DNA of 64,000 bases, from positions 328,971 through 392,970 of the forward strand of contig VXAI01000165.1 of assembly GCA_013399305.1 (NCBI GenBank). The letters are read 5' to 3'. The translations under genes and the position numbers were made by a program. The notes beneath the pieces were generated by a model that saw nothing but the letters and a program-made list of their open reading frames with translations, made no database searches and had not been told where the DNA came from. Source of the stretch: Rostratula benghalensis. Taxonomy: Eukaryota > Chordata > Aves > Charadriiformes > Rostratulidae. Below are positions 13,901 to 23,273 of the stretch, piece after piece. Position 1 is the stretch's first letter. Every line of letters starts with the position of its first letter.

Positions 13901-16900
13901 GCCATCAGAGCCGATAAGAAAGGTACAGTAGTTCTGCTTCCCTCTCCCTACATGACTAAAGATGCAAACTAGTGTGGGAAAACAGGCATGCAGGAGCCCT
14001 TTCCTCCTACACCTGCACTCCAGCTTGGGGAGAGTTTTAGCTTCTGTGTATCTCAGGGAAATCAGGGGGTCTGGGACTTTTCAGTGCTCTGTTTTGTGGC
14101 TGTTCCATGTGTGTTACCGGTTTGCATGCTCCCTTGTATAGTTTTGGCCTATACCAAGGCAGTGACCTGCCATGAGGTGGAGGAGTTTAGCAGTACTACC
14201 CATGGAGGTTGTGGGGGGAATGTGTTGGGACCCTAGACATTACAGTCCACCATGGACTCTCAGCTCAATCCATTGGCTTGGTGTAAGCCCAGGTTCCTTC
14301 AGAGCCACTGGCCCAACATGCAGAATGGTGGTGGTCCCCATCCAAGAAAGAGCTGTTGGTACAAAGGTGCTCATTTCTCAGAGGAACTGTTTTGTTCCCT
14401 GAGGTGAAAGGTCCCTGGGGCTCTTGGGCAACAAGTCAACAGACTCCAGAGAAGACCATAGATAATGAGTTGGCAAGTTTGAGATGCAACACCCATGCAG
14501 TCAGAGTCTGTGGGATTCTGTAGGACACACAAAAAAGGTCACTGACTGCAATCTGAATGAACCAGGGGAGTAGTCACCTTAAGGAGATGTAATATGGTTG
14601 GAGAAAGGCTCCTTCTCTTCTTCACTGAGAATGAAGCTTCAAAATGTTGCTTGCTTTTATCTGAATAAGAAAAAAAAATAATAGCATCCTTCTGTTGAAG
14701 ATAGGGTTTTTTTTAGAGATGGGGGATATTTCATTGCATCACCTCTAAAGAAAAAGGAATTAAGGCCTTGATTTGTTGTAAGGCACAGTGAGATATAATT
14801 AAAACACAAAACCTGCAATACTGAGTTAGACAGTCCACATCCTTGCTTTGACCAGTTTGTTTTCCTGGGTTGCATTGTTTGGTGAGAAAGTGAAAATTAG
14901 GGGAAGAAGGGATGGAAAATGGGATGGCAAAAAGCCCAACAGCTACTTAGCTGGAGGGCTATATTAAAAGTCAAGCTGCCAGGCCTTGTATGTTACTGCA
15001 TGGATTAACTCTAGCCTTCCTCCTTCAAATTCTTCCAGTTGTTCAGGTGATAATTGTTGGTCCATACCTGGCTATCCTTCTCTTTCTTTTCTTGATACCT
15101 CTGGGGATGTACTCTCCTTGCATCAGAGAGACGGGGACACTTGGACCAAAGCCAGCCCTCATTGGACACCGTGGAGCACCAATGGTAGGTCTGGAGAAGT
15201 TATTTTACATCATTCCTTCATCCTGTGTCCCGCTACCTTCATCACCATCTTCTGGTTTTGTCCGTGAGATCTGTGGAAAGTGGAAGGGGAGACATTTTCA
15301 TTTGGAACTGCACGCCAAAGACATCTTTGCATGAGTTTGACAACAAGGATAGCACTGCTCCTGAGGGACAAAATGGGTTTGGTGGCTAAAGTGGACGAAA
15401 ACTAGCAGTAGATTTTAACAAGTTAATGGAGTTCCGTTAATAGAAACTAGAGTTGTCACAAAAAGACAGAAAGTACTTATAGCGTGGTTGAAAGTGATCT
15501 GCTCATGCGCTTGTGTTTTTCAGCTGGCACCAGAAAACACTGAGATGGCATTTCAGAAGACAATTGAACATGGTGGGGATGGTCTTGAAACAGATGTCAC
15601 CATTAGGTAAGGAGAAAACATCGCATCTTAGGGAATATACACTGTTGCTTCTAAGAGTTGCCTTTGGAGGCATGCAGCTCCAGACAATTAGGTTTTAGTG
15701 ATGGCTGGGACAGGGTCCCTCAGTTGGCACGTCACAGTAGAGGCTGGAGGCCACGGTTGTTCTCAGGCAAGTCAATAAGCTGTAGCTATTGATTCAACAA
15801 TCGTTATTTCTACAGTATATTTGAAATGCTTTGCAGAGTATAAAGATGAATCCCGACCCTAATCAGTCTTCCAGGCCACAGAGAAGGTTGTATCAGGCCT
15901 ACAAAGCAAGAGAAAATTGTGTTCAGACTTGTGAGATACTTAATTTCCTTTGTTTGAGGGACTAATTGCCACAAATTGCTAACATGCTGTGCAGGCTGAG
16001 CAGTTTCCAGGTGCTGAATGAAGAAAACACTAAAGCTTAGATGCTCTATTAATGTAGACCTTTCTACAAGAGAAAATTTTTCCTTTCCACCACTGCCCAC
16101 CTAGACTTCAGCCCTCTGAAAGCCACAAAATCACTTTGGTGTCAACAAAAAGAGGTTTCAACTATAAGTTCCTACCCATAATTGCCACCAACTCCACTTT
16201 GCCCCTGAGGAAACTGAGACACAGATAGGCATAATATATCCAAGGTCACCCAGTGGTATTTAATAGGAAATAACCTGGTGTCTGGACCCTCAACCTTCCT
16301 CCCTATCTCACCATCTGCACTGAGGGAGGCTGTAGTGCTACATTCATGGTGGCCTGCATATTCTTCTGATCTGGTGTGAGTCTGCTCATGCCATGAACAA
16401 ACCCACATCTCATCTCAGGTGACCTGAACTCTTGCTCTCCAACAGCTATGATGGGGTTCCTTTCCTCATGCATGACAGCACCTTGAGGAGGACCACTAAC
16501 ATCAAGGAGGTCTACCCCAATGACACTGCTCAAAATGCCGCGTTGTTCTCCTGGGATACTCTGCAGGAGCTGAATGCTGGAACATGGTTCCTTAAGGTAA
16601 GCACCATAAAAGAACATCATCAACTGAATGTGGAAGAGACACCAGCTGGCTATTAATTAATAGCACAAATGCTAGGAGAGGAACTAATGGTTGAGCCATA
16701 ACTCAAAGAAATCCTTCAGCTGGGGTCTCCTTGCTGTGTGCAGGTGTCCTTCAGGCTTAGGAGGCCTATAAGAACCAGCTGGTGGATGTTCTTGTGGCTC
16801 CTTATCGTAGCAGAGCAGAACACATGGGCTGGGGGAAGAAGTTCAGAGCTACTTGTGCATGATGCTGTGTATGATAGTCACAGCTAAGACACGGGGAGAG

Positions 16901-19900
16901 AGAAGCATAGCAGAACTAGCTGTGAACTATGCAATTTATGTCCCAGGTTCAGTGTTGTCACAGCCTAGGTTAATTTCCTCTGTTACTCAAGTAGAAGAAC
17001 TAAGCAAAATAAAACATCCTCACCTGCTGAGGGCTGATGTCAAACTTTTGCCCTCTTAAAGATAAGAGCTTTTTGCATGCAGCTGAGTCCCAGAGGTGAC
17101 TGCCTGATTGATTTCCCTTTTTGTATCTGTTTATTTCTAGGACAAACCATTTTCATGCATGGGCTCACTGTCAAGGGCAGATCAAAACCAGGCAATGAAT
17201 CAGTCAATTTACAAGCTAAGTAATTTCTTGCGCCTCGCAGACAGCCAGAATAAACTTGTGATATTTGATCTCTACCGCCCTCCAGAGAAACATCCTTACA
17301 GGGACTCGTGGATCAACAGAACCCTGGAAGTCATCCTCAACGAGTCAGGGATTAGACCCCATCTGGTAAGGCAGCATCAGCCCTCCGTATCCCTTTTTCT
17401 TGCTCTCTGAATTGGGACTTTGGGGTCATACTTTCCATGATTTCACCTACATAAAGTCCAACCCCTTGCCTTTCGCTGAAGAAGCATCACATGGAGCATG
17501 TTCCTACCATTGGTTCCTCAGGGAATACAAAATGGTGTAATGCTACAGCAGCACAGAGAATGTGTGTTGTACCAGTGGATGCCTTAGCTTCCTTTCAGCA
17601 CTGTAATAATTGGCAGCCTACTCCCTGCCACCCATGCTTATTTTATCTATTGCATAGAAACTCCTGGCTTAAATTAAAATCCACGGAGTTGGGAGCCTTC
17701 TTTGCCTTCCTCCTTCCCCTGGCAACAGATGAATGCTAAACTCATGCAGATCAGGCTCTGTACCCATTGATGTCCAGGGAATTACACCGATCTACGTCTG
17801 CTGAAGATCTCTTCCCCCACGCTGGGAGAATGGCAGAACAGAATATTTTCTGCTGCCTTTCCCATAAACCAAAGCGGTCTTTTCATTCATTTCCAACACC
17901 GCATCTTTTGTTGGGCTGTGTGAAACGTACTCACTGATTTTAAGGTGATAAGCAAGGAACAGTGAATACTTATTTCTTGATCAAAGTGACTTGCAAGTTT
18001 TAACCCTGCATCCAAATGTTCTTTGATGACTGAAAGAAACATGTCATTTGACAGGCTGGGTTAAGCCCCTCGAGATGTTATCTTTACTGGTTTTGTGTGA
18101 AGGGCAGGGCATATTAGTAAGTCCATTGGGAACTCACTGGGTCCTCTTGTCGCCTGCAGGTCCTATGGCTGGAGAATGACATGAGGTCCTTTGTTCAGTC
18201 TGTTGCTCCTGGGTTTCAGCAGACAATGGGCAGTAAAGCCCCAGTTGAAGACCTATTGATGGATAATATTGTCAAACTCAATCTGGCCTACACTGAAATG
18301 TCCAGTGAAGATATCCGGTAGGTTGCAGTTTCAGCCTCAGGTAGTCAATGGACTGCATCTGGAGTATGTTTGCCTCATGCATGTGGCAATGTCTCCCTCC
18401 AGTGACCAGTTCCAGGATCTAGAGCATTTTGGGAAAAGTTCCTTTAGATCAAGTGGCCACCCCTATTGCATTTTGGGGGTGCAGGACTGCAGTTCACTCC
18501 TACCATTGACTTTGTGTGTGGTTGGGAAGTATCACACCCTTACCCCCAAGTCCATATTTACTTAACCAGGATGTGAGGAATTTCTGAGAACACAGTTGTC
18601 TCCTGATTTCTTGTCTTTCTATTCATGCCATCCCCAGTCCCACCAGCACTGAACAATGGAGAATGAACAACTGTTTAACCTCCCATGGCTCTTGACAACC
18701 ACCAGTGCAATTGCATAGTGCTGTGGTGAGAGACCACCACCCTCTCCTAGCTGGTGTTTTGGAGACTTCATTTCTTTTCTCTGTTACTACCAGTACTACG
18801 TAGCTTGTGACACACTGAAAATGTTATCTCAGCAATGGAAGGCTCTACAGTAAGGACAGAAGTTTCCAAAATGGTTTCCTTATTTAAATTAAAATAAAAA
18901 AGAAGCAACCCTAAAAAAACCCAACAAATAAAACCAAACAAAAAACCAACCCAACCACAACCAAAAAACCACCAAAAAAATTCCAAATGGTCTTACCTGT
19001 CCAACTCTCCTTTTGTAAATAGGATTTTTTGTTCCTTTCTGTACAGAAAAACATTGAAATCTAATTTAAAATCAAAGGAAGAAAAGAAAAAGTGCTTTTA
19101 ATCCTTTGGATGAGAGTAATGTTCATGCATGCTCAATTACAATTTTCACAAGATACAAAATCTAGGTACATCCATTTGGGTAAACCCTGGGTATATCCTA
19201 GGTAGACTTAAAAATGCTGATGCTGATGATATATTATTCTACCTCTATACAGAGTATGATCTTCATGTTAAGTTTCAATAGCATTTCACTGAAAAGTGAT
19301 GAGTTGATGTAGCAAACATAACAAACAAGTAGCCAGCTTCAAGGTGGTTTTGAACACACTGTTGGAAGGTTGCAAACACTTCATTACACTGATTCATATG
19401 GCAGAAGCCTAAGCAAAGTTTTGACCTTTTGGACATTTAAACTGTATTTGCTTCCAGCAGACCAGCTATTCTGCCTTAGTCTAATTGTGGATGATTAATT
19501 ATTGGCTGGTTGGCTTCCCTTTCTATTCCTTATCTAGGTCCTAGAGCGAGCATTTCCTACAGTAATTTGCTGTCTCTCCTTGATTCAGCCTAAAGGACGT
19601 ATTGACCTCCTTGCTTTTCTTAACTAAAGATATTGTCTTTTGGTCTCTTAAAGGACGTATGCTGAGGCAAACATCACCACCAACCTCTACGTGGTCAATG
19701 AGCCATGGCTTTTCTCCCTTGCATGGTGCTCTGGGGCACACTCTGTGACCACCAATGCTGTCCACACGCTGAAGAATCTCAGTCAGCCACTCTTCCTCAT
19801 GGTAAGTGAAAGTCCTCCCCTTCCTGGGGGTGGGAGGTGAGGTTGGGATATTCACGGTTATCTTTGGAGACCATGGGCCAGTTCATGCACACATAAAAGG

Positions 19901-22900
19901 CTGTCTGCATGGAAATTACCTGAGTGGAAACCTGGCTTATCTGGAATCTCTAAGCCACTCTGGGTATCACCATACCTTTCTCCTCTTTTCTCTTGGCTCA
20001 GGTAGTAGCACCATGCTTGTTAGGGTTTGTACCTTATGCCTTGGGATGAGTTTAAAGAAGTCAGATTTTTGTGGGGAGAAAGGAAAGGCCTTTGTGGGCA
20101 CCAGCTGATGCATGAGGATTTCCATTTCTAATCTTTCGAAGCACCTTAATAATGTCAGAAGTTCCTAATTTCCCAGGACTTCCCACTGCCCTTCTCAAAC
20201 TTAGTCTTGTTCTAGAAGACAAAGGGAAACAACCATGGAAATAACCCTTCCTTGCTGAGAGGATATTTTTTTTCATATAATTTCTCTATTCCCTATTCTA
20301 CCTTGGATAACCTAAGGCCAGGAAAAGGAGCACCTGGGTCACTGGTCCCACCAGAGTCCCTGCAGCTTAAAGGTTACTACTTTGAATAACTGGCTTCAGA
20401 ATCTTAAAGTAGGTTTTACGGTGTTCCCATCCAGACAAATTCAGTGTTTCAGTCCATTCTTGAAGGTGGTGGATGTCCAGTCTAAGCATGAATCTTCAGA
20501 TGCTCTTAGACTTAAAGGAGAAGCCACTCCTCCAGATCCCCTGTGTTGTTCACTAAAGGAGGATTTTGCCAGGAGAAATGAGATGCCACCAGTTGACATT
20601 AAATGTTGGAGGGAAACAGTGAACTAAAGGACCTATGTACAAGGTCCCTGTTATATTCACTGCGATGTGACCCAATCTTCTTGGCCACGCAACAGACCTG
20701 ATTTTATGAAGGATGATGATTTGGCATCACCCACTGATGAGTGGCCACTTTGAAATGCCACCAAGTGCTCTGAACACTTGAGGAATATTACTGCACTTGC
20801 AAACCTGGCAGCTAAGTGGACATATTCAAGCAGCAAGAAAGAGCTTGAACAACCTTTTTTTGTATATTTTGGCATCCTTGGTGGTGGACACATCCTCTCT
20901 TTCTCTTCCAGACTCCACAGCAGTATAACATCATGTGGATCCTGACAGATCTGACCTCTGTGCTCCTCATCTCTCTCATCTTTGCTCTACACTGGTAACT
21001 ACCAAGTTATTAATGGCCATCAGAACCTGATCCTTTGCACCAGGTGGAGGGAAGGAGGGATGCTTTCAGGTGATCTGAAGGGTTAAAAGTGTTCTAGAGA
21101 ATATTACGTTTCCCTTCAGGAACTAGAAGAAAGCCATGAAAGTCTCCAAAACCCTCTCTGCTTCTTCTGCTTGCTCTTATTTTCCCTTTCCAGTTTGACA
21201 CTCAGGCATCATCTACCCTCAGGATTCTGTAGAGATCTGGTGGATTTATGGTAGCAACATAGACCAGTTATCAAAGCTGACAGGCTGAGAAAGGAACTGA
21301 TTTTTCTATTATTGTTATTTAGACACCGTTGCATTGCACTGACTTAGGAGCAAAGCTCTCAGTGTTAATAATTGAGCACCCCATGTCTCTCTGTCTGCGT
21401 ATACCAGAGCCTCTGAAGAAATCCATCCTCCGAAGTGTGAAAATGTCTGAGTGTGTCCTCCCATGTTGTTTGGTTCCTCCCATGCTGTTGGAGACATTGC
21501 CTCCATTTAATAATTGGGAAATCCGGGGTTCACGGGACAGGCTCAGCCCAGCAGGTTGGATGAGGAATTTCCCTGTGCTCTTATCCCCGTGGTGATCAAG
21601 GAAAGCAGGAGAGATACTGGGCTCAGCTCTTCAGCTGGCCAGCTGTGGATGGGTGAAAAGACCATCCCAGCCAGCCCAGAGATGCTTTCTGCAGAGGTGC
21701 TGGTAGCACAGCTGTGGTTTGGGAAGCTCCTGGGTGAGCAGTCTGAATTGCTTACAGCCGTGACTTGCTTTGGCTCTAATTTTTCCCCATGAGGATGGAG
21801 GAATTAACTAGTTGTGATATGGCCAGGTGAATAAATAACAGCTGTAGAGGCACCTTCATGTGTGCATTTCTCAGGCCCCTTCAGATACTTCTGATCCAGC
21901 CAAATAACAACCTCATCTGGGTTGGCATCGCAGGAAGGACATTCCCAGCCCTGCTGGGAGTGAAGGGTCACCAGCAGTGCCTGAGAGTCCTGCCTAGTCA
22001 GGTTTATGAATGCACCAAAATCACAAGTTTTTAAGAACCAGCAGCTGCAAACATTTCTGTGGCTTTTGAGCTCTGAACTATTTCTTAGAAAACAGGGCTT
22101 AGTCACAAAGTTGCCTTCAAAACACTGTTGTCCTCGTGATGCTTAGACGTGAGTCATGCACCAGAGTCCCTTCTTGAAAAGGACCCAAAGAAATTCTGAA
22201 ATATCAGAGTAGCTCCTGCCCTGAATAAGTAAAATAAAGAAGTCCAGGGCACGAGGGAGCTGCGAGGGGAACTGCAGTGAGCAGTGACCTGACCCAAATA
22301 CTTTGCTCCATGCAGGTGGCGAGAGCGGAGTTTTTCCTGCTGTGCCCATGATGGTGGCCCGATGCTGGAGAGTGGCACCTACAACAAGTTCAGGACAGGT
22401 GAGTAGGGCAAGGAGAGCCAGGAGCTGCATCCTGCTCAGGATATCTCTGTGGGGTCACCAGGGTCCTGGTGGATGGGTTGGTGATGGATCCCCGTGCTGT
22501 GGTGAAGGATGGCTGCATCTTGGGTTGTCTCCATCTCAGGTGGCAGTGATTTCTCCCCACGTCCAGCCACTGGGTCCAGTTCAGGCTCCCTAGCACCAAT
22601 CACATTGTGACAAATGGGAGCAAGATCAGTGAGGCCACTAAGCTGGAGGACAGGACATTTGAGATCTGGGATTGCACAGTGGAAGAGAAGGTCAAGGAGC
22701 ATCTTACCACTGTCTGCAAACATCTAATGGGAAAGTCTAGAGAAGACAGAATCGGAGGTTTCTCGGATGTGCAGTAACAGCAGCACAAGCTGCAACCTTG
22801 GAAATTTGGCTAATTATAAAGAGAAAAAAATAGCAATCCTCCCCATGAGGGTGGTGAGATACTGGAATGGGTGCCCAGACAGGTGAGGAATATCCACCCT

Positions 22901-23273
22901 CAGAGATGTTCAAAGCTCTGAGCAGCCTGATCTAATTGGCCAAGCTTCAAGCAGAGGTTGGGGCAGAAACCTGCTGGTGTCCCCTCCAACATACATTACC
23001 CTGCTCTGCTGTGAAAAGAGAGCCTCAAGGTGCTGAGGATTCTTGGGTCTGCAAGGCAGAGGTGGCATCATCTGGAGACCCTCCCATGCACCAGGTGTCT
23101 GCAACCATAGATTTCTGTCATCCAGACAAAATGACCCAACCTGGACTGCATGCATTTTCAGCCAGGTTCTCTTTGCTCACAATGGCTTGCAAAACAACTG
23201 CAGATGTTTTGGTAGCTCACTCTGTGTGTCTTCTTTTCCAGAGCTCAGTGACATGCCTACCATCGTGGCCTGA
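1774..23273 (+). CDS. GDPD4: GDPD4, glycerophosphodiester phosphodiesterase domain protein, complete 14-exon coding region (560 aa)
   Basis: Coding exons are 1800-1982, 2584-2687, 3683-3776, 11341-11439, 13829-13922, 15039-15184, 15524-15606, 16446-16596, 17141-17365, 18160-18317, 19654-19801, 20912-20994, 22316-22398 and 23242-23273. They sum to 1,683 nt in one frame, and every intron is GT-AG. The product is a GDE-family membrane protein: a cytosolic N-terminus with the family motif CRWKRYQR, about five membrane segments (residues ~66-84, 104-127, 128-148, 165-185, 193-213), a GDPD catalytic domain, and a last membrane segment at ~502-523. Catalytic residues are all present: His235-Arg236-Gly (HRG), Glu262 and Asp264 (ETD), and His277 (MHD). 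Sequons in exons 9 and 11 (NQS, NRT, NES, NIT, NLS) fit an extracellular or luminal catalytic domain. Family members hydrolyse glycerophosphodiesters, lysophospholipids or GPI anchors; which substrate applies here is not visible. GDPD4 is preferred over GDPD5 because MYO7A is the convergent neighbour. Confidence 0.87.
1781..1789 (+). promoter_or_regulatory. Minimal upstream ORF (ATG AGA TAA) before the GDPD4 start
   Basis: If transcription or splicing includes the exon from 1774, the first AUG met in that exon is at 1781 and encodes Met-Arg-stop. It ends ten bases before the main AUG at 1800. Such a short, close uORF could reduce or delay initiation; this is inference from position only. Confidence 0.45.
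1983..3682 (+). other. GDPD4 introns 1 and 2, flanking exon 2
   Basis: Intron 1 (1983-2583) and intron 2 (2688-3682) hold a short CT-rich run at about 3274-3292 and nothing else I recognise. Both have GT-AG ends with pyrimidine-rich acceptors. Confidence 0.6.
2584..2687 (+). CDS. GDPD4: GDPD4 exon 2 (residues 62-96, membrane segment 1)
   Basis: The exon lies between acceptor ctctccag and donor gtaagt. It encodes the hydrophobic stretch [19 protein letters not shown] and then an acidic/Asn loop (NDYNNFDW) typical of the GDE family. The last codon (Trp96) is split 2+1 with exon 3. Confidence 0.88.
3683..3776 (+). CDS. GDPD4: GDPD4 exon 3 (residues 96-127, membrane segment 2)
   Basis: Between acceptor tgcctcctag and donor gtaagt. 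It encodes [14 protein letters not shown] followed by a hydrophobic span ending ITLLL. It ends in phase 0. Confidence 0.88.
3930..4090 (-). repeat. Possible ancient CR1-like or other interspersed repeat remnant
   Basis: The stretch reading gatgaatttgtccagtctc with flanking sequence resembles phrases I associate with old reptile and bird CR1 families. Divergence is high and the ends are unclear, so the class is uncertain. Confidence 0.3.
7219..7369. repeat. (TTCTCTC)n heptanucleotide tandem repeat, about 21 copies
   Basis: A nearly pure 7-bp array, pyrimidine on the + strand and purine on the - strand, with a single CG interruption at 7278-7279 that shifts the register. Because 7 is not divisible by 3, all six frames stay open, giving spurious heptad-like peptides (REERREK or SLFSLLS). 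Confidence 0.95.
8757..8900 (-). mobile_element. CR1 LINE 3' fragment
   Basis: It begins with the inverted CR1 tail (tcatagagtcatagaatcac), then ggttggaagggacctt, and continues to ccatccagcctggtcttgag. Its 3' end faces left, so the element is on the - strand. Confidence 0.9.
10200..10222. repeat. Poly(A) run (23 A)
   Basis: Uninterrupted A homopolymer inside GDPD4 intron 3, preceded by a short AGC triplet run. Confidence 0.95.
11341..11439 (+). CDS. GDPD4: GDPD4 exon 4 (residues 128-160, membrane segment 3)
   Basis: Between acceptor gtctttccag and donor gtaaga. It encodes a hydrophobic span ([20 protein letters not shown]) and a short polar loop ([13 protein letters not shown]). The exon is 33 codons, phase 0 at both ends. 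Confidence 0.88.
11684..11835. repeat. T-rich/TTG tract followed by a (GTAGGTAT)-type array
   Basis: 11684-11780 is dominated by T runs with TTG and GGG interruptions. 11792-11835 is an imperfect array of GTAGGTATATAG units. Confidence 0.85.
11975..12216 (+). mobile_element. CR1 LINE 3' fragment
   Basis: It reads ttcaggttggatatcagg, then the accatccctggaggtattc block, and ends with cctttccaacctagatgattctatga, the sense-strand CR1 3' end. A T-run indel lies at about 12140. Confidence 0.9.
13109..13190. repeat. Two poly(A) runs (21 and 20 A)
   Basis: A homopolymers at 13109-13129 and 13171-13190; the second is followed by (GA)4. Confidence 0.95.
13829..13922 (+). CDS. GDPD4: GDPD4 exon 5 (residues 161-191, membrane segment 4)
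   Basis: Between acceptor cttgccag and donor gtacag. It encodes [19 protein letters not shown] and then a short loop ending RADKK. The last base is the first base of the split Val192 codon. Confidence 0.88.
15039..15184 (+). CDS. GDPD4: GDPD4 exon 6 (residues 192-240, membrane segment 5 and HRG catalytic motif)
   Basis: Between acceptor tcttccag and donor gtaggt. A hydrophobic span ([20 protein letters not shown]) leads into [11 protein letters not shown]. His235 and Arg236 of the HRG motif are the first catalytic pair of GDPD enzymes. It ends in phase 0. Confidence 0.92.
15524..15606 (+). CDS. GDPD4: GDPD4 exon 7 (residues 241-267, metal-binding ExD)
   Basis: Between acceptor gtgtttttcag and donor gtaagg. 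It encodes [20 protein letters not shown] followed by LETDVTI. APENT follows HRG in GDPD domains, and Glu262/Asp264 form the E-x-D metal-binding pair. Ser268 is split 2+1 with exon 8. Confidence 0.92.
16446..16596 (+). CDS. GDPD4: GDPD4 exon 8 (residues 268-318, second catalytic His)
   Basis: Between acceptor ctccaacag and donor gtaagc. It encodes [18 protein letters not shown]; His277 lies 13 positions after Asp264, the spacing of the GDPD signature. It also contains an NDT sequon and ends in phase 0. Confidence 0.92.
17141..17365 (+). CDS. GDPD4: GDPD4 exon 9 (residues 319-393)
   Basis: Between acceptor tttctag and donor gtaagg; 75 codons. This is mid GDPD domain: a strand segment [11 protein letters not shown] follows an insertion-like helix ([17 protein letters not shown]). 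Three N-glycosylation sequons (NQS, NRT, NES) suggest the domain faces outside or the lumen. Confidence 0.9.
18160..18317 (+). CDS. GDPD4: GDPD4 exon 10 (residues 394-445)
   Basis: Between acceptor cgcctgcag and donor gtaggt. It encodes [19 protein letters not shown] and then a segment ending [12 protein letters not shown], the later barrel strands. Arg446 is split 2+1 with exon 11. Confidence 0.9.
19654..19801 (+). CDS. GDPD4: GDPD4 exon 11 (residues 446-495, end of catalytic domain)
   Basis: Between acceptor ctcttaaag and donor gtaagt. It encodes [19 protein letters not shown] and [13 protein letters not shown], the last barrel strand (VVNEPWL) and the VTTN segment typical of GDPD C-termini. 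NIT and NLS sequons are present. It ends in phase 0. Confidence 0.9.
20912..20994 (+). CDS. GDPD4: GDPD4 exon 12 (residues 496-522, last membrane segment)
   Basis: Between acceptor ttctcttccag and donor gtaact. It encodes [16 protein letters not shown] and a hydrophobic span [13 protein letters not shown] that returns the chain to the cytosol. The Trp codon is split 2+1 with exon 13. Confidence 0.88.
22316..22398 (+). CDS. GDPD4: GDPD4 exon 13 (residues 523-550, cytosolic tail)
   Basis: Between acceptor tccatgcag and donor gtgagt. It encodes [14 protein letters not shown], then a tail with SGTYNKFRT. The Cys pair 531-532 is a candidate partner for Cys42, by analogy with the redox disulfide reported between the N- and C-terminal tails of GDPD5/GDE2; that is inference. 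It ends with one base of Glu551. Confidence 0.82.
22640..22945 (+). mobile_element. Diverged CR1 LINE fragment
   Basis: gagggtggtgagatactgga, the tgcccagacaggtgagg block and a final gagcagcctgatct match the body of CR1. The upstream part (22640-22840) is more weakly similar. It lies in the last GDPD4 intron. Confidence 0.65.
23242..23273 (+). CDS. GDPD4: GDPD4 exon 14, terminal coding exon (residues 551-560)
   Basis: Between acceptor tcttttccag and the TGA at 23271-23273. It encodes [10 protein letters not shown]. The frame follows from the split Glu codon. The short exon rests on splice logic rather than strong homology, so it is less certain than the others. Confidence 0.7.

Larger units (their letters stand above)
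13923..22315 (+). other. GDPD4 introns 5-12
   Basis: These introns (13923-15038, 15185-15523, 15607-16445, 16597-17140, 17366-18159, 18318-19653, 19802-20911, 20995-22315) contain A-rich stretches, for example at 18890-18985, but no CR1, RNA gene or extra exon that I could support. Confidence 0.55.
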
